Positions 59,027-64,000 of a stretch of 64,000 nt of DNA are shown piece after piece. Source of the DNA: Lentzea cavernae. GTDB lineage: Bacteria > Actinomycetota > Actinomycetes > Mycobacteriales > Pseudonocardiaceae. The position numbers were made by a program, and so were the translations under genes. Below the pieces are notes generated by a model. It worked only from the letters and a program-made list of their open reading frames with translations, was not told the DNA's origin and ran no database searches. Numbering within the stretch: the first letter of the stretch is position 1; every line of letters begins with the position of its first letter. Location: the NCBI RefSeq assembly GCF_014653695.1, contig NZ_BNAR01000001.1:1178001-1242000 (forward strand), read 5' to 3'.

Positions 59027-59653
59027 CTAGGACTTCCGCACGGCCACCAGGTCCGCGACGAACTCGTCGAACGACTCGCGGTAGTTCTCGGCCCGCACCA
59101 CCGACGACGGGTGCACGGTGACACCGACCCGCAGCCCGTCGTGCTCCAGCACCTCACCGCGGTGCTCGGTCAGCTTGAACGACGGCCCCAGCACCGCCTT
59201 GGCCGCCACGGCCCCCAGCACCACCACGAGCCGGGGCTTCACCACCCGGATCTCCTCGCGCAGCCACGGGAAGCACGCGACGGCCTCACCGCGCCGGGGC
59301 GTCTGGTGGATCTGGCGCTTCCCGCGCTCGACGAACCTGAAGTGCTTCACCGCGTTCGTCAGGTACGTCTTCGCGCGGTCGATGCCCGCGGCGTCCAACG
59401 CCTTGTCCAGCAACCGCCCGGCGGGCCCGATGAACACGTGACCGTCGGTGTCCTCACGATCACCGGGACACTCCCCGACCATCATCAGCCGCGCCGGCAC
59501 CGGTCCCTCGCCGAACACGGTCTGAGTGGCGTCGCGGTACAGGTCGCAGCCGCGGCAGCCGGAAGCGGCAGAACGCAACGCCGCCCAGTCCTTCCCCTCG
59601 GGGACGAACTGGGCGGCGCCGGCGTCTTCGCTACTTGTCCGAGCGGAAGGCAT
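59027..59653 (-). CDS. udgX: UdgX-type uracil-DNA glycosylase
   Basis: The 208-residue protein has the family-4-related UDG fold with CRGC near residue 33 (Fe-S ligands), FGEGPVPARLMMVGECPGDRED, GPAGRLLDKALDAAGI, TNAVKHFRF and the UdgX-specific insertion RGKRQIHQTP, whose His116 corresponds to the residue that links covalently to DNA at uracil sites. The first motif reads GECPG instead of the GEQPG I recall for mycobacterial UdgX, and the loop KRQIHQ instead of KRRIHK. Role: capture of uracil in DNA. The ATG 59653 lies inside the 3' end of csbD (23-base overlap), so the two may be cotranscribed from the stress promoter. Confidence 0.87.
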   Translation of the reverse strand: MPSARTSSEDAGAAQFVPEGKDWAALRSAASGCRGCDLYRDATQTVFGEGPVPARLMMVGECPGDREDTDGHVFIGPAGRLLDKALDAAGIDRAKTYLTNAVKHFRFVERGKRQIHQTPRRGEAVACFPWLREEIRVVKPRLVVVLGAVAAKAVLGPSFKLTEHRGEVLEHDGLRVGVTVHPSSVVRAENYRESFDEFVADLVAVRKS

Positions 59654-59810
59654 CCTTGACCTTCTCGCCCGCCTGCTTCAGAGAGCCCTTCGCACGTTCC
59701 GCGCGGCCTTCGGCCTGCCACTGCTCGTTGTCCGTGGCGTCCCCGAGTGCTTCCTTCGCGCGGCCCTTGAGCTCCTCGGCCTTGTTGCTGATCTTGTCGT
59801 CGGCACCCAT
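59631..59810 (-). CDS. csbD: CsbD-like stress protein
   Basis: The 59-residue hydrophilic protein is MGADDKISNKAEELKGRAKE followed by ALGDATDNEQWQAEGRAERA and a KVKDAFRSDK end, the CsbD-like pattern. CsbD proteins are general stress proteins of unknown mechanism, sigma-B dependent in Bacillus. AAGGAG precedes the ATG by 8 bases. GTTT-N15-GGGTAA upstream (59851-59875) fits sigma-B-type control in this organism. The 3' end overlaps the UdgX start. Confidence 0.9.
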   Translation of the reverse strand: MGADDKISNKAEELKGRAKEALGDATDNEQWQAEGRAERAKGSLKQAGEKVKDAFRSDK

Positions 59811-59850
59811 GGATCAGGCTCCTTCACTAGCGGTCAGCTACGTTGTTCGG

Positions 59851-59875
59851 TTACCCGGCGAGCACCGTTTGAAAC
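59851..59875 (-). promoter_or_regulatory. Sigma-B-like promoter for csbD-udgX
   Basis: Read on the minus strand: GTTT (59875-59872), a 15-base spacer, then GGGTAA (59856-59851), matching the actinomycete stress sigma-B type consensus GTTT-N14-17-GGGTA(T/A). It lies 41 bases upstream of the csbD start. Confidence 0.6.
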
Positions 59876-60027
59876 AGTTGATAAGGTGATCACTCGCGGT
59901 TGAGAACCCAGCCGCAAGCCGATGTGACGGCTTGCTCTGGGTGTGCCCGCCCTCCGCAATGCAGCTCCAGAGCGACGTCTTCGCACCGGCATGCCGCTGT
60001 GACCAGACGACGCGAAAGGAGCCGGCG

Positions 60028-60372
60028 GTGTCGTCCGCGAGAATCACCGCCCTCGAGGCCGAGGTGGCGGGGCTGCGCAAAGCTCTGGTGTCCCGGACAG
60101 TCATCGGGCAGGCCACAGGCCTGATCGCCGCACGCAAACCCTGCACACCCCAGCAGGCGTTCCAGCTGCTGGTGCACATATCCCAGCACCACAACATCAA
60201 GCTGCACGTCGCCGCCGACCGGTTGGTCACGGCGTTCGTGCACGCGCAGCTAGGCCGGCCCGTCGACCTGGCCGACCAGATGCTGTGGGATCACGTCGAC
60301 GCGACCACCGCGAACGATTCCGGTGAGAGCGACGACGGGATCGCCGAGGAGGTCAGCAGCACGTCTCCCTGA
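60028..60372 (+). CDS. ANTAR-domain protein
   Basis: The 114-residue protein has a short coiled N-terminus (SSARITALEAEVAGLRKALVSR) and an ANTAR domain (TVIGQATGLIAARKPCTPQQAFQLLVHISQHHNIKLHVAADRLV). ANTAR domains bind two-hairpin RNA structures and prevent transcription termination. Without a GAF or receiver domain, its input is unclear. The GTG 60028 is preceded by AAGGAG at 6 bases. The last 27 codons (DHVDATTANDSGESDDGIAEEVSSTSP) run antisense over the treZ 3' end (82-base overlap), an unusually long convergent overlap. Confidence 0.85.
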   Translation: MSSARITALEAEVAGLRKALVSRTVIGQATGLIAARKPCTPQQAFQLLVHISQHHNIKLHVAADRLVTAFVHAQLGRPVDLADQMLWDHVDATTANDSGESDDGIAEEVSSTSP

Positions 60373-61964
60373 GGCAGCGGGACGGGGGACGTGCCGAGGT
60401 TCACCACCACGCGGGTGCTCCCGCGGTGCAGCACCAGGCACTCCCCGTCCTGCTCGACCAGGAACCCGTCCAGCCGCGGATCGGCGATCTCCGGCCGGGT
60501 GCGGCGCAACGCGATCAGCGCGCGGTAGGTCTCCAGGACCACGCCGTGATCACCTTCACGGGCCTCGTCCCAGCGCAGCCGCGAGTTCTGTACGGTCTGC
60601 GGTGACATCGGGTCCGGCACGTCGGACTCACCCCAGCCGTGGCGGGAGAACTCACGCCGCCTGCCGGTCCTGACTGCCTCGGCCAGACCGGGGTCCGGGA
60701 AGGACGCGAAGAACTGCCAGGGCGTGGACGCCGCCCACTCCTCCCCCATGAAGATCATGGGCGTGTAGGGCGAGCACAGCACGATTGCCGCCGCGCACAA
60801 CAACTTCCCCGTCGACACGGACGCGGACAGCCGGTCGCCGGTGGCGCGGTTGCCGATCTGGTCGTGGTTCTGGCTGTACGCGAGGAACCGGTAGCCGGGG
60901 ATCAGCGCCGTGTCGACCGGCTTGCCGTGGTGCTTCTCCCGGAACGACGACCACGTGCCGGCGTGGAAGAACACCTTCTCCAGCGTGTTCTTCAACGCTC
61001 CCGGCGCCGCGAAGTCCTCGTAGTAGCCGAAGGTCTCGCCGGTCAGCGCGACGTGCAGGGCGTGGTGCAGGTCGTCCGACCACTGCGCCTGCAGGCCGTA
61101 CCCGCCGCCTTCCCGCGCCGTCACCAGCTTGGCGTCGTTCAGGTCGGACTCGGCGATCAGCGTGAGCGGACGGCCCAGCGACGCCGAGAGCGCGTCCACC
61201 TCGACCGCCATCTCCTCGAGGACGTGCACCGCCCGGTGGTCGGCCAGCGCGTGCACGGCGTCGAGCCGCAGCCCGTCGACGTGGAAGTCCCGCAGCCACT
61301 GCAGCGCGTTGTCGAGGACGTACCGGCGCACCTCGTCCGAGCCCGCCCCGTCGAGGTTGAGGCCGGGGCCCCAGTCGTTGCTCCCGGCGAAGTACGGCCC
61401 GAACTTGTCGAGGTACGCGCCGGACGGCCCGAGGTGGTTGTAGACCACGTCGAGCAGCACGGCGAGACCACGGGCGTGGCAGGCGTCCACGAACCGCTTG
61501 AACCCGTCCGGGCCGCCGTACGGCTCGTGCACGGCACCCCACAGGACGCCGTCGTAACCCCAGCCCTCGACGCCGTCGAAGCTGTTGACCGGCATGACCT
61601 CGACGAACGTGATGCCGAGGTCCACCAGGTGGTCGAGCCTGCCGATGGCGGCGTCGAACGTGCCCTCCGGCGTGAACGTGCCGATGTGCAGCTCGTAGAT
61701 CACCCCGCCCTGCAACGGGCGGCCGGTCCACGCGCCATCGGTCCACTCGAACTCGTGGGTGTAGGCGCGGGACGCCTCGTGCACGCCGTTCGGCTGCCAC
61801 AGCGAGCGCGGATCCGGGTACGCCTTGCCCTCGATGACGAACGCGTAGTCGGTGCCGTCGGCCTCGGAGTGCCACCAGTCGCCGTCACGCTTCATCTCGT
61901 GGTCGACGCCGTCGACGCGCACGTGCACCGACTCGGGAGTCGGTGCCCAGACGGAGAAGCTCAC
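60291..61964 (-). CDS. treZ: Maltooligosyltrehalose trehalohydrolase
   Basis: The 557-residue enzyme has a CBM48-like N-terminus (VSFSVWAPTPESVHVRVDG), and GH13 motifs VLLDVVYNHLGPSG, DGLRLDAVHAL with nucleophile Asp, LIAESDLND with acid Glu and YSQNHDQIGNRATG. GGVIYELHIGTFTPEGTFDAAI and EEWAASTPWQFFASFPDP are typical of TreZ. It releases trehalose from maltooligosyltrehalose made by TreY. Its GTG start (61964) overlaps the treY stop by 4 bases (GTGA). Trehalose supports osmotic and desiccation tolerance. Confidence 0.94.
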   Translation of the reverse strand: MSFSVWAPTPESVHVRVDGVDHEMKRDGDWWHSEADGTDYAFVIEGKAYPDPRSLWQPNGVHEASRAYTHEFEWTDGAWTGRPLQGGVIYELHIGTFTPEGTFDAAIGRLDHLVDLGITFVEVMPVNSFDGVEGWGYDGVLWGAVHEPYGGPDGFKRFVDACHARGLAVLLDVVYNHLGPSGAYLDKFGPYFAGSNDWGPGLNLDGAGSDEVRRYVLDNALQWLRDFHVDGLRLDAVHALADHRAVHVLEEMAVEVDALSASLGRPLTLIAESDLNDAKLVTAREGGGYGLQAQWSDDLHHALHVALTGETFGYYEDFAAPGALKNTLEKVFFHAGTWSSFREKHHGKPVDTALIPGYRFLAYSQNHDQIGNRATGDRLSASVSTGKLLCAAAIVLCSPYTPMIFMGEEWAASTPWQFFASFPDPGLAEAVRTGRRREFSRHGWGESDVPDPMSPQTVQNSRLRWDEAREGDHGVVLETYRALIALRRTRPEIADPRLDGFLVEQDGECLVLHRGSTRVVVNLGTSPVPLPQGDVLLTSSAIPSSLSPESFAVVAST

Positions 61965-64000
61965 TGATCCCCCTGCACCAGCAGCGCTACCGGATAGGTG
62001 TCGAGCAACGACGCCAGGTCCTCGGTCGCCGGCCGTCCGGTGAGGACGTCCGTCCACTTCGAACCGGGCAGCGGCAGAACCGTGTCCTGCCAGCCCTTGC
62101 GCTCCAGCCCCAGCGGCAACCGGGTCGCGACCGTGATCACACCGGACCGTTCGAACGCGAGCACGTGCTCGGCCGCCGGGCCCTCGGCACGCAGCGCGCG
62201 GTAGCCGTGCAGACCGCGCTTGCGGACCTGCAGGGCCTTGTGCACCACGAGGAGCTTCGCCGCGCCGGAGTCGTCGACCTCCGGCAGCCAGCCGGACTCG
62301 ATGCGGGCCAACAGGTTGCGGCGCACGTCGTAGTCGACCGGCCTGCGGTTGTCCGGGTCGACGAGCGAGAGGTCCCACAGCTCGGTGCCCTGGTACACGT
62401 CCGGCACACCCGGCGCGGTGAGCTGGACCAGCTTCTGCCCCAGCGAGTTCGACCAGCCGGGCGCCTTGAGCCGCTCGGCGAACGCGGCGACCTCGGGTTC
62501 GTTCAGCGCCTTGGCGGGCCACGCGGCCACCTCGGCGTCGAAGTCGGCGTTCCGGTCGACCCACGACGTCTTGACCTTGGCCTCGCGGGAGGCCTTCTCC
62601 AGGTACTGGCCCAGGCGTTCCTCGGTGAGCGGCCACGCGCCGACGACCGACTGCCACGCCAGGCGGTTCAGGCTCGGCTCGGAGATGCCGAACTTCCCCG
62701 TCATCGCGGTCTCGAACGCCAGGTACTCGTCCGGGATCTCGGCCAGCACGGCGAGCCTCGCCCGGACGTCCTCCGAGCGCTTGGTGTCGTGCGTGGACAG
62801 CGCGGTCATGGCGCGCGGCTCGGCGGCCTCACGCCGTGCGGCCCGCTGGTGGAACTCCTCCACCGACAGGCCGAACCTGTCCGGCGAGCCGCCCACCTCG
62901 TTCAGCGCCACGAAGTTCGTGTAGCGGTAGAACGCCGTGTCCTCGGTGCCCTTCGCGACGACCATGCCCGAGGTCTGCTGGATCCTCGTCGCCAGCTCGC
63001 CGCGGGGGTCGGCCCGGACCTGCTCGTCCAGCGCCCGCACGGCGGGCGACTTGCTCCGCCTGACCGCGGTCTCCCAGTACCGCATGCCTTCCGGCAGGTA
63101 CGAGCGGTACACCGGGAAGTTGACCATGATCTCGGCGACCGCCGCGCAGGCGTCCTCGAACTCGACGCCCTGGACGAGTCGTGCGATCCGGCGCACCTCG
63201 GCCACCAGGATCGAGTCCGCGACCTGCTCGCGCGAGGCGTGCTCGACCTCGTGGAAGTTGCCGGCGAACGCGTCGGTGAACCCGATGAACACGCCGCAGA
63301 TCTCGCGCAACGCGTCATAGCCCGTGGTGCCGTCGACCGGCCAGCTCTGCGGCAGCTCCTCGTCCGGCCCGAGGATCTTCTCCACGACCAGCCAGCCGTC
63401 GAAGTGCTCGCGCAGCCGCCGGAAGTACCCGCCGGGGTCGGCCAGCCCGTCCGGGTGGTCGATGCGCAACCCCGTGACGCCCCACGACAACACCGCGCGG
63501 TGCGTCGCCTCGAACACCTCCGGGTCCTCGACCCGGATCGCCGCGAGCTCGGTGATGTCGAAGAACCTGCGGTAGTTCAGCTCGGTGTTGCCGCGCCGCC
63601 AGTTCGCCTTGAGGTAGTGCTCGTGGACCTCGTCCTGCGCGTCCTCGCCGAGGACGGGCAGCAGCACCTTGCCCGAGGACCAGTCGATGTCGAAGTACCG
63701 CGCGTACTTCGAGGCCTGCCCGTGTTCGAGGACGTCCTCCCACCACGGGTTCGGCACGACCATGTGGTTCGGCACGATGTCGACGACCAGGCCGAGGTCG
63801 AGCTCCCGCAGGCGTTCCTGCAGCGCTGTCCTGCCCTCGTCGCCGCCGAGCGCCGGTCGCGCCGCGGTCGGGTCGACCACGTCGTAGCCGTGCGTGGACC
63901 CCTCGCGCGCGTCGAGCATCGGCGACGCGTACAGCGCGCCGACGCCCAGGCGGGCCAGGTAGTCCGCGACGGCGGCGGCGTCGGCGAACGTGAAGGACGG
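61961..64000 (-). CDS. treY: Maltooligosyltrehalose synthase (start outside window)
   Basis: About 680 residues are visible, missing roughly the first dozen, from PSFTFADAAAVADYLARLGVG. GH13_26 features are present: STHGYDVVDPTAARPALGG, VDIVPNHMVVPNPWW, WGVTGLRIDHPDGLADPGGYF with the nucleophile region, VVEKILGPDEELP with the acid Glu, and ALSTHDTKRSEDVRARL. It rearranges the reducing end of maltodextrins into a trehalosyl unit, the step before TreZ. The protein (~690) is shorter than many TreY (~750-800). It is cotranscribed with treZ (4-base overlap). Confidence 0.94.
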   Translation of the reverse strand, partial: PSFTFADAAAVADYLARLGVGALYASPMLDAREGSTHGYDVVDPTAARPALGGDEGRTALQERLRELDLGLVVDIVPNHMVVPNPWWEDVLEHGQASKYARYFDIDWSSGKVLLPVLGEDAQDEVHEHYLKANWRRGNTELNYRRFFDITELAAIRVEDPEVFEATHRAVLSWGVTGLRIDHPDGLADPGGYFRRLREHFDGWLVVEKILGPDEELPQSWPVDGTTGYDALREICGVFIGFTDAFAGNFHEVEHASREQVADSILVAEVRRIARLVQGVEFEDACAAVAEIMVNFPVYRSYLPEGMRYWETAVRRSKSPAVRALDEQVRADPRGELATRIQQTSGMVVAKGTEDTAFYRYTNFVALNEVGGSPDRFGLSVEEFHQRAARREAAEPRAMTALSTHDTKRSEDVRARLAVLAEIPDEYLAFETAMTGKFGISEPSLNRLAWQSVVGAWPLTEERLGQYLEKASREAKVKTSWVDRNADFDAEVAAWPAKALNEPEVAAFAERLKAPGWSNSLGQKLVQLTAPGVPDVYQGTELWDLSLVDPDNRRPVDYDVRRNLLARIESGWLPEVDDSGAAKLLVVHKALQVRKRGLHGYRALRAEGPAAEHVLAFERSGVITVATRLPLGLERKGWQDTVLPLPGSKWTDVLTGRPATEDLASLLDTYPVALLVQGDQ

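Overview
This 64 kb window is high-GC actinomycete chromosome. Gene content (SARP, LacI, PucR and ScbR-like regulators, Ser/Thr kinase, MbtH, ANTAR, UdgX, many Tat/Sec-secreted hydrolases) and codon use suggest a Pseudonocardiales bacterium, perhaps the Lentzea / Saccharothrix / Actinosynnema group. That placement is inference; no rRNA or tRNA gene was seen. The edges cut a PadR regulator (left) and treY (right).

Layout. 0-5 kb: PadR regulator, an SGNH hydrolase preceded by a 23-codon coupled ORF, a secreted DUF2690 protein, an ArsR/DUF5937 regulator and a SARP-NB-ARC regulator without TPRs. 4.8-9.3 kb: a 1496-residue secreted protein joining a lytic-transglycosylase-like, a golvesin-like, an SGNH-esterase and an HNH-nuclease domain. 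9.7-13.9 kb: MBL hydrolase, a GNAT gene whose start codon abuts the right end of an IS1341-type tnpB element, a luciferase-like oxidoreductase and an orphan. 14-17.4 kb: MacB/LolD-type ABC exporter. 17.4-24.6 kb: secreted polysaccharide/polyester degradation (PETase/cutinase homologue, GH85, GH16 with two CBM32-like modules, DUF1996, DUF305-like lipoprotein, LacI). 24.6-27.4 kb: Ytr-type ABC system and a DMT permease. 27.4-29 kb: iron-boxed ornithine N-hydroxylase plus mbtH, with no NRPS nearby. 29.1-37 kb: GH1 beta-glucosidase with an Opp-like ABC importer, an ~165 bp MITE and a second LacI gene. 37-50 kb: mixed metabolic and regulatory genes. 49.7-53.6 kb: pucR-gabT-gabD GABA catabolism. 53.6-60.4 kb: LacI, an 18-residue peptide gene, CAP protein, APC permease, NlpC/P60 protein, XRE regulator, UdgX, CsbD and ANTAR protein. 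60.3-64 kb: treZ-treY trehalose synthesis.

The strongest linking observation is a palindrome, GAGAGCGCTCTC, found three times in intergenic DNA: twice between the divergent GH16 and DUF1996-lipoprotein-LacI transcription units, and once 13.6 kb away upstream of the solute-binding-protein/ABC/GH1 operon. This implies one LacI-controlled regulon in which secreted GH16 endo-glucanase makes beta-1,3-glucan oligosaccharides, an oligopeptide-type importer takes them up and an intracellular GH1 enzyme hydrolyses them. Other cis elements read directly from sequence: iron boxes before the siderophore genes, a GTTT-N15-GGGTAA sigma-B-like promoter before csbD, inverted repeats at the pucR, marR, ytrA-type and padR promoters, several hairpin terminators, and three large palindromic intergenic elements (35.9, 38.1 and 55.5 kb).
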